A DNA stretch of 64,000 nt, taken from assembly GCA_002733645.1 (NCBI GenBank), contig NVWL01000005.1, positions 1 to 64,000 on the forward strand. The letters are read 5' to 3'. Shown here piece by piece: positions 38,045 to 46,862 of this stretch (position 1 is the stretch's first letter; each line of letters starts with the position of its first letter). The translations under genes were made by a program, and so were the position numbers. Source of the stretch: Oceanobacter sp. GTDB lineage: Bacteria > Pseudomonadota > Gammaproteobacteria > Pseudomonadales > Oceanobacteraceae. The notes under the pieces are model-generated. The model saw only the letters and a program-made list of their open reading frames with translations. It ran no database searches and was not told where the DNA came from.

Positions 38045-39502
38045 TCAACTATTTTCATCCCAGAGTCTGCCATCTTTGGCCAGTAATAATGTCGCTGCGG
38101 CTGGGCCCCAGCTTCCTGCGGTATAGGGTTCTGGACGTTGTTCTTGCTCAGTCCAGAATTTAATAATGGGGTCAACCCAACGCCATGCTTCCACCAATTC
38201 GTCGTCTCGTAAGAAGAGAGTTGCGTTACCACTGAGTGCATCATAAAGCAGACGTTCATAAGCTTCTGGCACACGAGTTTGTCGTTGATTAGACGGGTTA
38301 AGGCTCAAGTTCATAGGACGTACATTCATACCCGGCCCCACTCGCTTTTCACACAACATTAAGCGAACACCTTCGTCCGGCTGTAAACGGAAAATTAATT
38401 TATTTGCCATGGTGTTTTTATGCTGCAACGGAAAAATCGAATGCGGAATTTCTTTAAACTGCACCACAATTTCACACGTTCTCTCGGCTAAACGTTTACC
38501 TGTTCGTAAGTAAAACGGTACACCCGCCCAACGCCAATTATCAATCTCTACTTTCGCAGCAATGAAGGTTTCCGTCAGGCTTTTTGCGTGTACTCCCGGC
38601 TCATCACGATAACGCGGCACGGGCTGCCCTTCCCCCACTCCAGAGTCGTACTGCCCACGAACCACATTGGCATTAATTAAATCACCAGTGATGGGTTTTA
38701 ATGCTCGCAGTACTTTGACTTTTTCATCACGCACGGCATCTGGGTCTAACTTGGCAGGTGGTTCCATCGCGGTGATACAGAGTAGTTGCAACAGGTGGTT
38801 CTGAAACATGTCACGCATCGCGCCAACGTGCTCATAAAATTCAGCGCGCTGCTCAACCCCTAGCTGTTCGGAAATTGTGATTTGAATATGATCAATATAA
38901 TGCTGATTCCATTGCGACTCGAACAAAGAGTTAGCAAAGCGCAGTACCATTAAATTTTGAACGGTTTCTTTACCGAGATAATGATCAATTCGGTAGATCT
39001 GCTTCTCAGTAAAAAACTGAGCCACGGTGTCGTTAATAGCTTGAGCCGTCTCAAGATCATGACCAATCGGTTTTTCCAGTACAATTTTCGATTCGCTTTT
39101 AATCAAGCCCGCCGAATGCAGCCCCTTGCATATCGGCATGTACAAATCTGACCCAGTGGCCATGTAATACAGTCGATTAATGTCATCCTGGGACAGTACA
39201 GAGTTCAGCGCTTGGTAGCCTGCTTCGTCAGTCACATCCATGGTTAAGCAAAATACTTTATTAATAAAAGTATCTAATGGCTGCAACTCAAGGCATTCAG
39301 AAGGCACATGCGCCTTTAACGAACTTTCAATGCGAGACACAAAATCGTCCCGAGACATCTCTCGTCGTGTTACGGCATAAATTTTACCGTCGGGTAAACG
39401 TCCATCACGATGAAGTAAAAAGAGTGCTGGCATCAACTTACGTAAAGCCAGATCACCCAACCCACCAAACAGTACTAACTCAAACGGTGCATCAATGTGC
39501 AT
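38045..39502 (-). CDS. zwf: Glucose-6-phosphate 1-dehydrogenase
   Basis: A 485-aa NADP-dependent enzyme: N-terminal Rossmann motif FGGLGDLALRKLMPAL, substrate motif RIDHYLGKE, and the usual C-terminal domain. It feeds the oxidative pentose and Entner-Doudoroff routes. The motif GGLGDLA replaces the more usual GATGDLA, still a working dinucleotide loop. First gene of the operon that ends with eda and the phosphorylase. Confidence 0.96.
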   Translation of the reverse strand: MHIDAPFELVLFGGLGDLALRKLMPALFLLHRDGRLPDGKIYAVTRREMSRDDFVSRIESSLKAHVPSECLELQPLDTFINKVFCLTMDVTDEAGYQALNSVLSQDDINRLYYMATGSDLYMPICKGLHSAGLIKSESKIVLEKPIGHDLETAQAINDTVAQFFTEKQIYRIDHYLGKETVQNLMVLRFANSLFESQWNQHYIDHIQITISEQLGVEQRAEFYEHVGAMRDMFQNHLLQLLCITAMEPPAKLDPDAVRDEKVKVLRALKPITGDLINANVVRGQYDSGVGEGQPVPRYRDEPGVHAKSLTETFIAAKVEIDNWRWAGVPFYLRTGKRLAERTCEIVVQFKEIPHSIFPLQHKNTMANKLIFRLQPDEGVRLMLCEKRVGPGMNVRPMNLSLNPSNQRQTRVPEAYERLLYDALSGNATLFLRDDELVEAWRWVDPIIKFWTEQEQRPEPYTAGSWGPAAATLLLAKDGRLWDENS

Positions 39503-39924
39503 TTACTGCCTCCGATGTTTCAAAATAGGGCACAACTTCATACTCTCATGAGTATTTTTGTACCACCAGTGGTTTGTCCCGCCCCACAAACTGGTTGAGG
39601 GGCTAGAGTCGCCGTTAGTTCCGAGCCTTCACTGATATTAGTATAGGTAAGCACTTTCTATACCGTCGGCATCATCCTTGCACCAATGTGATTCAGGATG
39701 TGTCAATTCTCGGGCACTTCTGAATAATTCATTTAGCTAGCGCCTGAACTTGGGATTTCCTTCGATCTCCCTACTAACTGCAGCCACCTGATCTTTATTC
39801 AGAACTACCTTCGCACAAAAACGACGGCAAAATTGTGTGGGTGACGCAAAAACGTAACAAATCTGCCATAATCTGACACCTAAATGAGGTACCTAAATCC
39901 ATGTCTGAACAAGGAAAGACGTCT
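39503..39924. other. Divergent zwf/galU intergenic region
   Basis: About 420 nt without a gene. A -10-like CATAAT at 39867-39872 lies 50 nt before galU but lacks a convincing -35. An imperfect palindrome ATACTCTCATGAGTAT sits near 39540 in the zwf leader and could be an operator. I looked for a HexR-type site (TGTARTWWWAYTACA) and did not find one. Confidence 0.5.
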
Positions 39925-40761
39925 ATGATCCGTAAATGCCTGTTTCCAGTTGCCGGTTACGGCACTCGATTCCTACCTGCTACTAAAGCAATGCCAAAAG
40001 AGATGCTGCCTATCGTGAACAAGCCTCTCGTACAGTACGGTGTTGAAGAAGCAGCGGCGGCAGGAATGAACCGTATTGGTTTTATTACTGGCCGAGGAAA
40101 GCGCGCCATTGCGGATCATTTCGACATCAGCTATGAGCTTGAAAAAGAAATTGAAGGGTCTGGCAAAGAGAACTTACTGACGTCTATTCGTAAGCTTATC
40201 GACGAAAATGAATTTGCCTTCAAACGCCAGAACCACATGAAAGGCTTGGGCCACGCTATTTTGTCTGGTAAGTACCTCATGGGCGATGAGCCTTTTGCCG
40301 TGGTGCTTGCTGACGACCTGTGTGTTGCTGCTGAAGACGGTGAAGGCGTGCTTGCTCAGATGGTTAAGATCTTCGAGCAGTTCCGCTGCTCTGTGGTTGC
40401 TGTACAAGAAGTGCCACACGATGAAGTGCACAAGTACGGCGTCATCGCGGGTGAAGAAATGAAAGATGGCCTCTACCGTGTTACCGACATGGTTGAAAAG
40501 CCAGCCAAGGAAGATGCGCCAAGCAACTTGGCTATTATTGGTCGTTACATTCTAACCCCTGATATTTTCGACAAAATTGAGCAAACGCCTCCTGGCAAAA
40601 ATGGCGAAGTACAAATTACTGATGCCCTGCTAAAACAAGCACAAGAAGGCTGTGTTATCGCCTACAAGTTCCGTGGTCAGCGTTTTGACTGCGGCAGCAT
40701 CGAAGGCTTTGTTGAAGCAACAAATCACGTGTACGAGAATATTTTCAAAAAGGGTAGCTAA
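39925..40761 (+). CDS. galU: UTP-glucose-1-phosphate uridylyltransferase
   Basis: A 278-aa enzyme making UDP-glucose from glucose-1-phosphate and UTP. The N-terminus MIRKCLFPVAGYGTRFLPATK-type block, the VEKP motif and FDCGS near the end are the family hallmarks. ATG 39925 matches the Pseudomonas-type start (MIKKCLFP) and has GGAAAG upstream; another ATG at 39901 would add eight residues. It can reuse the glucose-1-phosphate released by the phosphorylase encoded 5 kb away. Confidence 0.95.
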   Translation: MIRKCLFPVAGYGTRFLPATKAMPKEMLPIVNKPLVQYGVEEAAAAGMNRIGFITGRGKRAIADHFDISYELEKEIEGSGKENLLTSIRKLIDENEFAFKRQNHMKGLGHAILSGKYLMGDEPFAVVLADDLCVAAEDGEGVLAQMVKIFEQFRCSVVAVQEVPHDEVHKYGVIAGEEMKDGLYRVTDMVEKPAKEDAPSNLAIIGRYILTPDIFDKIEQTPPGKNGEVQITDALLKQAQEGCVIAYKFRGQRFDCGSIEGFVEATNHVYENIFKKGS

Positions 40762-40893
40762 GTACGAGTCACCCTGATGTTGGATCAGTGATCACGCCGG
40801 CCTGCCGTCTTGATCACTCATTCAGCCTCCTCCCTTATTTTCTCTTGCCTGCCCTATCCTTTTGTTTTTCTTAAATTTATTTAACAAAAGGTA

Positions 40894-40922
40894 TTGACCA
40901 AAAACAGCTCCCGGCGTAATAT
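40894..40922 (+). promoter_or_regulatory. Promoter of the tRNA-Asn/tRNA-Pro unit
   Basis: -35 TTGACC (40894-40899), 17-nt spacer and -10 TAATAT (40917-40922), 20 nt before the mature tRNA-Asn start. A GC-rich stretch (CCGGCG) just before the -10 is seen; a discriminator-like GTCCCG follows. Confidence 0.8.
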
Positions 40923-40942
40923 TCGTCCCGCTGTTGAGACGT

Positions 40943-41018
40943 TCCCCGATAGCTCAGTTGGTAGAGCAGTAGACTGTTAATCTATTGGTCGCTGGTTCAA
41001 GTCCAGCTCGGGGAGCCA
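40943..41018 (+). tRNA. tRNA-Asn (GTT)
   Basis: A 76-nt cloverleaf: acceptor TCCCCGA/TCGGGGA, D loop AGCTCAGTTGGTAGAGC, anticodon loop CTGTTAA with GTT, T loop GGTTCAAGTCC, encoded CCA. Confidence 0.97.
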
Positions 41019-41028
41019 ACACAGCATT

Positions 41029-41105
41029 CGGGGTATAGCGCAGTCTGGTAGCGCGCTTGGTTTGGGACCAAGATGTCGGGAGTTCGAATCTCTCTACCCC
41101 GACCA
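41029..41105 (+). tRNA. tRNA-Pro (TGG)
   Basis: A 77-nt cloverleaf: acceptor CGGGGTA/TACCCCG, D arm AGCGCAGTCTGGTAGCGC, anticodon loop TTTGGGA with TGG, T loop AGTTCGAATCT, encoded CCA. It lies 10 nt after tRNA-Asn in the same transcript. Confidence 0.97.
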
Positions 41106-41202
41106 CTTAAAAATCTCTAGTTCTTTCTGTTTCGACCTTCTACTTAGCCCTTATTTATTGTATAAATATCACCCAACTGAAGTTGTTGTTGTGGTTAATT
41201 TT

Positions 41203-41457
41203 ATGTCATCAAATGTTGCATCTCTTATTCAATATCCGTTGCCTTGTACCGAGTGTAAAGCTTATACATCGAAAGCGGCCAAAGATCTTATGCGAGATCG
41301 AAAAATCACTTGCCGCGTGTGCAGCAATGTCACCCGCTTAAGTGATCAACAATTAGAAAGTCTAGAGCGTACATTGCAGCACATGGCTGTATGTGGCTCA
41401 CGCACGAAAAGCGATACCGTTAAAGAACCTCAAGAAGAGGAAGAGCTCGTCGACTAA
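41203..41457 (+). CDS. Small two-CxxC zinc-ribbon-like protein
   Basis: An 84-aa protein with CTEC at residues 15-18 and CRVC near 37-40, a spacing that fits a zinc ribbon, and an acidic tail (EPQEEEELVD). No signal peptide. It could bind nucleic acid or protein; I do not recognise the family. ATG 41203 lacks a strong ribosome-binding site, and the frame is open through the tRNA-Pro gene, which cannot be coding. It stands alone between tRNA-Pro and a terminator. Confidence 0.7.
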   Translation: MSSNVASLIQYPLPCTECKAYTSKAAKDLMRDRKITCRVCSNVTRLSDQQLESLERTLQHMAVCGSRTKSDTVKEPQEEEELVD

Positions 41458-41495
41458 CCACCTAGCCAAAGCGCAGTTAGTCAAAATTTGAATAC

Positions 41496-41526
41496 AAAAA
41501 AGCCCGCGATAATAGCGGGCTTTTTT
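41496..41526. terminator. Bidirectional terminator after the zinc-ribbon gene
   Basis: AAAAAAGCCCGC and GCGGGCTTTTTT with a 7-nt loop, between convergent genes. Confidence 0.92.
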
Positions 41527-41549
41527 CTTTCTGCGATTTTCAGCTGAAA

Positions 41550-42239
41550 TTAGTCAAGGATCTTAACTAGCTCAACTTCAAATACCAACGCAGAGTTTGC
41601 AGGAATTTTAGGGCTTGGGCTACGAGCGCCGTATGCCAATTCTGCTGGGATGGTCAGTTTCCACTTCTCACCTTCTTTCATCAACTGAAGCGCTTCAACC
41701 CAACCACGGATAACACCGTTTACAGGGAATTCAGCTGGCTCGCCACGCTCAACTGAGCTGTCGAAAACTTCACCGCTGGTCAGCGTGCCGTGGTAATGAA
41801 CACGAACCTTGTCGGTTGCTTCTGGAGATTTACCTTCTTCAACCGCGGTAATCACTTCGTACTGAAGGCCAGACTCGGTAACTGTTACGCCATCTTTCTT
41901 TGCGTTTTCTTCAAGAAAAGCAACGCTTGCTTGTGCTGCTTCATCTTCTAGTGCTTTTTGCTTACGCTCTGCATCTTCTTGCATCGACATAAAAGCAGCC
42001 TGAATATCTTCTTGAGTCAGCTTAGGCTCAGCATCTGCAATTGAATCACGAATACCTGCAATGACGGCATCCGCTTCAAGCTCTGCGCCTTCTTGCTTTA
42101 ATTGACGGCCAATGTTCAAGCCAACACCATAACTCGCCTTTTGAGCGGTGGTTTCTAATTTCACGCTTTCCTCCTGACCACAACCGGCCAATAATAATGT
42201 ACCCAGCGCAACTGCTGGAACGAGCTTAACAAGTTTCAT
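41550..42239 (-). CDS. FKBP-type peptidyl-prolyl isomerase lipoprotein (FkpA/Mip-like)
   Basis: A 229-aa protein with a lipoprotein signal (LLLAGC, Cys20), an N-terminal helical dimerisation domain (ASYGVGLNIGRQLKQEG, about 30-115) and a C-terminal FKBP domain (about 120-229: VRVHYHGTL, GEVFDSSVERG, IPAELAYG). It helps fold periplasmic or outer-membrane proteins. The start ATG follows GGAAAAACT. Convergent with the small zinc-ribbon gene. Confidence 0.93.
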   Translation of the reverse strand: MKLVKLVPAVALGTLLLAGCGQEESVKLETTAQKASYGVGLNIGRQLKQEGAELEADAVIAGIRDSIADAEPKLTQEDIQAAFMSMQEDAERKQKALEDEAAQASVAFLEENAKKDGVTVTESGLQYEVITAVEEGKSPEATDKVRVHYHGTLTSGEVFDSSVERGEPAEFPVNGVIRGWVEALQLMKEGEKWKLTIPAELAYGARSPSPKIPANSALVFEVELVKILD

Positions 42240-42296
42240 AGTTTTTCCTGATGGCAGTTAAAAATTCTAGTATTTCCGACGTTATCTCATTTCGGA

Positions 42297-42548
42297 TCAG
42301 CACACGTAAATTCCATTATCAGCACGCACATCACACTCTCGTCGAATGTTTTTACATACCTGAATTTCAGCCGCTGAAAGAGAGCTAGCCATTTGGCAGC
42401 GATAATTTCTTTCTCTCAACTCTTTATCAGGCATCTTACCGTAAGAAGAGCTCCAATAATTACAGGCTGAAAGTAGCATCACTGATAGTAAAACAATGAC
42501 CCGCAACTCGGCGTCCTCAGTTCTTGAAAACAGCGGGAAGGTTGTCAT
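42297..42548 (-). CDS. Small lipoprotein of unknown function
   Basis: Up to 83 aa with a lipobox LLSAC and four further cysteines in the mature part (CQM, VCKN, ECDV, final C), which may form disulfides. Two starts compete. ATG 42548 has an AGGCAGG site but gives a long acidic N-region before the signal peptide. A TTG at 42506, with TGAGGA 8 nt upstream, would give MRVIVLLSVMLLSAC, a normal lipoprotein signal of a 69-aa protein, and seems more likely biologically. Function unknown. Confidence 0.6.
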   Translation of the reverse strand: MTTFPLFSRTEDAELRVIVLLSVMLLSACNYWSSSYGKMPDKELRERNYRCQMASSLSAAEIQVCKNIRRECDVRADNGIYVC

Positions 42549-42710
42549 AGCCACCTGCCTTTGTCTAGAGTGCTTCGTTTGTCATTACCTTTCTTTATGA
42601 TGAAAGCAACGCTTATATAATCCATATTCACAATCGGCGCGTTTACGGAGTCCCACTTTAATGCCTGAAGCGGTATAATCTTGCGCAATTTTCAGTATTA
42701 AGGAAGTCAC

Positions 42711-43538
42711 ATGTTCCGTATTCTTGTACTTTTCCTCTGCGTACTCACCGTAAGTGGGTGTGGACCATCAAAGGAAGAGCTACGCCGCCAGCAGCTACTT
42801 GAAGCTCAACGTGTCGAAGATGCTCGCCGCGAAGCGCAAAAACTGGCCGCTGAGCGCGATGCGCGAATACAAGAACGGCTCAATGACGCGCGTGGCGCAT
42901 GGACCTCCGAAAGCTATCTGAACGAAAGTAATATAGAGGTATTGTTTAGCGGTGAACTGACGAACGACCTTCGCGCAGGGAGAACCTATTTTATTGAATT
43001 AGAACTACAAGCGGCAAAATACAACTACACCGACGGCAAACAAAGCTTTGTGATTGTCGGGATGCGTAATTTACCGAACAGCTCCGTTTACAGCCCGCTG
43101 TTTCCTGATCGCAATGCGGCGTACCAGCCGGGACAAAAAGCAAAATCGGTTCTTGAATTTACACTCAAGAACGAAACCGTTAAAAACCGCCTTGATCAAA
43201 CGGTAGAGAAAGAGGACGGCAAGCGCTGGGTTGCGGCGGCTCTTAACTTTAAAGATTATGAGGTTCTCGCCACTATGCAAAGCAGTTGGCGCTGGGAGCC
43301 AGGGTTATTTGAAGATCTAAGCTGGTTGGTGAATCCCGAGACGGCCTATAAACAAACCAGCGGCCGCTCATTGACGATGCAAATTGGCTACCGCTTCTGT
43401 CCACTTCAACGTTGCCGCCTTGAATACCAGTACCGCCAACATCCCATCAGCGCTATTCGTGCGGATGTGATGAGTGTGTTGGTGGGAAATCGCAGCAATG
43501 GCCAAGTGCTCGCTGAATTTGTTCGTGAAGATAAATAA
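42711..43538 (+). CDS. Lipoprotein with N-terminal coiled coil, unknown function
   Basis: A 275-aa protein with lipobox VSGC (Cys17), then a charged coiled coil (about 20-60, EELRRQQLLEAQRVEDARRE) and a C-terminal domain of beta-rich look containing LFEDLSWLVNPE and FCPLQRCRLEYQ with two cysteines. I do not recognise it. ATG follows TTAAGGAAG. A weak terminator follows, then the DUF898/M48 pair on the same strand. Confidence 0.75.
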   Translation: MFRILVLFLCVLTVSGCGPSKEELRRQQLLEAQRVEDARREAQKLAAERDARIQERLNDARGAWTSESYLNESNIEVLFSGELTNDLRAGRTYFIELELQAAKYNYTDGKQSFVIVGMRNLPNSSVYSPLFPDRNAAYQPGQKAKSVLEFTLKNETVKNRLDQTVEKEDGKRWVAAALNFKDYEVLATMQSSWRWEPGLFEDLSWLVNPETAYKQTSGRSLTMQIGYRFCPLQRCRLEYQYRQHPISAIRADVMSVLVGNRSNGQVLAEFVREDK

Positions 43539-43591
43539 CCGAGACGACAATTCAACAAGACGTCATCTGTAAAATCAGTACAATTAGAAAT

Positions 43592-43615
43592 CGGCGACGG
43601 ATGCCGCCGGTTTTT
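43592..43615 (+). terminator. Weak terminator after the lipoprotein gene
   Basis: CGGCG (43592-43596) and CGCCG (43605-43609) with an 8-nt loop, followed by GTTTTTC. The stem is short. Confidence 0.45.
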
Positions 43616-43661
43616 CATTTAGAATCAACTTGAACTTTTTCAAACACAACAAGGAAGTGAT

Positions 43662-44735
43662 ATGACACAACCTATTGATATGGGACACACTCGCAGTGCG
43701 TCCATCGACTTTTCAGCGTCTGCTTGGGGTTACACTAAGCTTTGGCTAATTAACGTTTTACTCACTATTTTATCGCTGGGCCTGTATGGTCCTTGGGCAA
43801 AAGTACGTAACAACCAGTACTTGTATGGCCACACCTCGATAGACAATCATCGTCTGCAATACTTAGCCAATCCAATGCAAATATTTATCGGTCGCCTACT
43901 TGCAGTCGGTGTATTACTGATTTTCTGGGGCGCAAGTGCTTTTTGGGCACCAATGATTTTTATCGGGCCTCTTCTATTTATCGCTGCGATGCCTTGGCTG
44001 ATAGTACAAGGCATTCGTTTTACCTACAGAAACACAGCGTATCGAAATGTGCGCTTTAATTTTCACGGCAATTACTGGGGCGCTTGTTTGAATTTCATTA
44101 TTCTCCCGATTGTTGCTGCCGTCACTCTTTATTTATTAATGCCTTGGGTGATCAAACGCATTCACCAGTTTATGTTTGGTAACTGCTCATACGGCGGTCG
44201 AGAAATCTCTCTCAATACCAACACTGGTGAATACTATAAAGCGGCTTTAATTGCGTTCGCATTAAGTATCATCTTTTTCTTAGTTGCTTTCCTTGTTATT
44301 GCCACGCCGTTGGCCGGTTACACAGCCGCTTCTGAAGCTGGAAATGATATGGCTGCTTACGCGGCATTAGGCGCCATGCTTCCTTTATTTATCATCATCT
44401 ATTTTGCTTCGTTTTTAATTCAAGCTTTTTTTATTGCGACGATTCGTAATCACATCGTCAATAATCTTGAAGCAGAAGGTCTAGCTAAGTTCACTTCTGA
44501 AATCACCGTGACTGGCTATTTAAAAATGATGATCATCAACGGTCTATTAATTTTATTTACATTGGGCTTGGCCTTCCCTGCCACTAAGGTTCTGAAACTT
44601 CGTTACCTTTCCTCAAAAACAACCGTGCATCTTGAACCAGCCATCGACCATGTGAGTAATACAGTGGAAGGCACCGGCGGTGCATTTGGTGAAGAGGCGG
44701 CGGGCGTGTTTGATTCAGACTTTTCTGTCGTCTAA
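43662..44735 (+). CDS. DUF898 (YjgN-family) membrane protein
   Basis: A 357-aa inner-membrane protein with several helices (for example LWLINVLLTILSLGLYGPWAKV near the start and a repeat of that pattern, MIINGLLILFTLGLAFPATKV, near the end). The repeated T/S-L-G-L-x-x-P-W/A-x-K motif is the DUF898 signature and shows an internal duplication. Function unknown. ATG follows AAGGAAG. Its stop overlaps the M48 peptidase start by one base (TAATG), so both products are made together. Confidence 0.85.
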   Translation: MTQPIDMGHTRSASIDFSASAWGYTKLWLINVLLTILSLGLYGPWAKVRNNQYLYGHTSIDNHRLQYLANPMQIFIGRLLAVGVLLIFWGASAFWAPMIFIGPLLFIAAMPWLIVQGIRFTYRNTAYRNVRFNFHGNYWGACLNFIILPIVAAVTLYLLMPWVIKRIHQFMFGNCSYGGREISLNTNTGEYYKAALIAFALSIIFFLVAFLVIATPLAGYTAASEAGNDMAAYAALGAMLPLFIIIYFASFLIQAFFIATIRNHIVNNLEAEGLAKFTSEITVTGYLKMMIINGLLILFTLGLAFPATKVLKLRYLSSKTTVHLEPAIDHVSNTVEGTGGAFGEEAAGVFDSDFSVV

Positions 44736-45754
44736 TGCAGCGAATTGAAGGTGTTTATTCTATGGCGGGCCGCAGCGACGTCCGCCATGCCACCGCAATA
44801 GTGTCTGACGTGGGTGGGATTCGTATTCTCGCCCACGACAATAATATCGAACTTCGCTATTCACAATTATCCGACTGCCAGCAAGGGGATATTTTACCCG
44901 GCTTGCCTGTGGAATTAATATTTCCTGACGGTGATCGTTTTATTCCCAATGAGTTATCAGTTCGCTGGTCTCATAAGGGCGGGCTATTAGCCTGGCTGGA
45001 GAGTCATCTCGTCGCCGTCGTACTTGCCGCGGTGCTTGTTCCTTTGTGCATGTGGGGTATTTTAGTGGAAGGCGTTCCCAAAGCTGCCCAGATCAGTGCG
45101 CCCTATATCCCCCAAACGATTCTTGATCAACTAGGGAAATCATCGCTGACCACCTTAGATTATTTTCTTGATCCGACCAAAATCAACGAAGACGAACAAG
45201 CCCAAATACACACCGACTGGAAAGCTGCTCGAGAAGCTGCAGGGCTTGGTGATCACTACCGACTGTTATTTAGGAGTGGAGGCAGCCCAAATGCCTTTGC
45301 TCTGCCTGATGGCACGTTAGTGGTATTTGATAGCCTAGTTCGGGACTTAACGCCTGATGAGTTAATCGCGGTGTTATTCCACGAAGCGGGCCATGTCGAC
45401 CTTCGTCATGGCGCACAAATGGTCGTGCAAGCCAGCGTTACCTCGGTTATTTACGGGTTATTAATTGGCGATCTGGAGGGGTTATCTGAGGTTGTGTTAA
45501 GTACGGGAATTTCGCTGAGTCAAAATGCCTTTAGTCGCACGATGGAAACCAGTGCCGATAGTTTTGCTCACGAACATTTATCTAAAGCTGGGATGAACCC
45601 TAGCTTGCTGGGAGATGCACTTAATGCTCTGCCCGGAGCCACGCGCGAGACCAACAATTGGGAAGAGTACTTAAGCTCCCACCCTGATAGAGACAAGCGT
45701 ATTGATGCGGCAAAAGCCCACCAAGACAATCACGATGAAGACGCTGCTGAGTAA
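44735..45754 (+). CDS. Membrane-anchored M48 family metallopeptidase
   Basis: A 339-aa protein with a small beta-rich N-terminal part (1-80), one membrane helix (92-111) and an M48 zinc protease domain: HEAGH at 216-220 and a likely third ligand Glu271 in METSADSFAHEHL. It lacks a signal peptide, so the protease domain would face the periplasm if the N-terminus is cytoplasmic. Encoded in one unit with the DUF898 membrane protein, which may be its partner or substrate. A 14-bp tandem repeat starts 18 nt after its stop. Confidence 0.88.
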   Translation: MQRIEGVYSMAGRSDVRHATAIVSDVGGIRILAHDNNIELRYSQLSDCQQGDILPGLPVELIFPDGDRFIPNELSVRWSHKGGLLAWLESHLVAVVLAAVLVPLCMWGILVEGVPKAAQISAPYIPQTILDQLGKSSLTTLDYFLDPTKINEDEQAQIHTDWKAAREAAGLGDHYRLLFRSGGSPNAFALPDGTLVVFDSLVRDLTPDELIAVLFHEAGHVDLRHGAQMVVQASVTSVIYGLLIGDLEGLSEVVLSTGISLSQNAFSRTMETSADSFAHEHLSKAGMNPSLLGDALNALPGATRETNNWEEYLSSHPDRDKRIDAAKAHQDNHDEDAAE

Positions 45755-45772
45755 TTCAAGACGCTAAGCTAA

Positions 45773-45892
45773 CTAACTAGTATCTGCTAACTAGTATCTG
45801 CTAACTAGTATCTGCTAACTAGTATCTGCTAACTAGTATCTGCTAACTAGTATCTGCTAACTAGTATCTGCTAACTGATATCTACTAGCTGG
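45773..45892. repeat. 14-bp tandem repeat (VNTR), 7 perfect copies plus a degenerate one
   Basis: The unit CTAACTAGTATCTG repeats seven times without change from 45773 to 45870, followed by a decayed copy to about 45892. It is non-coding and lies between the M48 gene and its terminator. Identity between copies implies recent slippage. No spacer structure is present, so it is not CRISPR. Confidence 0.95.
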
Positions 45893-45951
45893 TAAATACA
45901 GCAACGCTGCTCATCGTGCGTTTATTTCGCGTATTCGCAATAAAAAACCAT

Positions 45952-45980
45952 AAAAAAACCGGGCGATGCCCGGTTTTTTT
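45952..45980. terminator. Bidirectional terminator after the VNTR
   Basis: AACCGGGC-GAT-GCCCGGTT with A-tract before and T7 after; between the convergent M48 and outer-membrane protein genes. Confidence 0.93.
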
Positions 45981-46003
45981 CTAACACGTCAACGAACGTT
46001 TGC

Positions 46004-46762
46004 TTAAAAACCAAACGCCAATGATGCTCCGTAGTACATACCAGACACTTCAAAATCAGTCGCAATGTCTGTGGTGTCATCATTCGTTTTCATGCTGATA
46101 GAGCGATGACCAAGGTCCAACGCCACATCCACTACCGGAATTGGAAGGTCATAACCTAAACCAATCATAGTGTCAGACAAGCTGTTGCCGTCATAGGCAA
46201 TGTAATTAATTTCAGCTTGTGCGTACAAACCGAATGGCGTGCCCACCTGAGCTTCTAAGAAACCCATTGGTAGAGCAAAATCCAATTCAACTTCTTCACG
46301 CTGATCAACCACAGTACTTTCAACAACGGCGTAACCATCAAATGCACGCACAGTTAGACCGAAGTTAATGTCTAAGTATGGCACTGGTAATGGCGCGCCC
46401 CAGTAGGCCGTGAAGTCGGTATGAGACATATCTAACTCACTATCAACAGGTCCACCAAACGTTTGATCACCAAACTGTTGTGTTAGTACCCCTGAACCGT
46501 CCATTTTCAAACTGGTTTGACGCAAGCGAATGTTAGGCACCACTGGGACTGGATGTTCAAAAAACACCGTCAGTTGTGTACCTGAATCTGATTCAAGACC
46601 TAAGCCGTTAACTTCGCCATCAACAGAGACGCCGTCATCAAGCTGGCCTGTTGGTTCTGGACTCCAAACGCTTGCCTTAGCGCCTACCGTGAATAGCAGA
46701 TCCGCATGTGAAGCTACCGGAGTCATCGCGACCAAAAATGCCGCAAGTGCTGTCTTTTTCAT
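46004..46762 (-). CDS. TIGR04219-type outer membrane beta-barrel protein
   Basis: A 252-aa protein with signal peptide (MKKTALAAFLVAMTPVASHA, cleavage after SHA) and alternating barrel strands ending in the outer-membrane signature LAFGF. The layout (VGAKASVW start, LPVPYLDINFGL and PIPVVDVALDLG blocks) matches the TIGR04219 family. Function unknown; perhaps a porin-like or adhesin-like barrel. Stands alone between two convergent or divergent units. Confidence 0.82.
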   Translation of the reverse strand: MKKTALAAFLVAMTPVASHADLLFTVGAKASVWSPEPTGQLDDGVSVDGEVNGLGLESDSGTQLTVFFEHPVPVVPNIRLRQTSLKMDGSGVLTQQFGDQTFGGPVDSELDMSHTDFTAYWGAPLPVPYLDINFGLTVRAFDGYAVVESTVVDQREEVELDFALPMGFLEAQVGTPFGLYAQAEINYIAYDGNSLSDTMIGLGYDLPIPVVDVALDLGHRSISMKTNDDTTDIATDFEVSGMYYGASLAFGF

Positions 46763-46862
46763 GGGTAATTCCTGTTTTTATGTTGTGTTCGTAAGCAGTG
46801 CACTAAGTTTGCACACACCTGCTAAAAATGCCAATCCTTACGAACAAATACGCACTAATTGA

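Noticed and set aside
39503-39700. HexR operator controlling zwf
   Set aside because: No TGTARTWWWAYTACA-like match was found, so regulation by HexR is not claimed.
41062-41202. Longer form of the zinc-ribbon gene starting inside tRNA-Pro
   Set aside because: The upstream part overlaps a perfect tRNA gene; ATG 41203 is the plausible start.
45773-45892. Repeat array that could suggest CRISPR
   Set aside because: The copies are directly adjacent with no spacers and the unit is only 14 bp.
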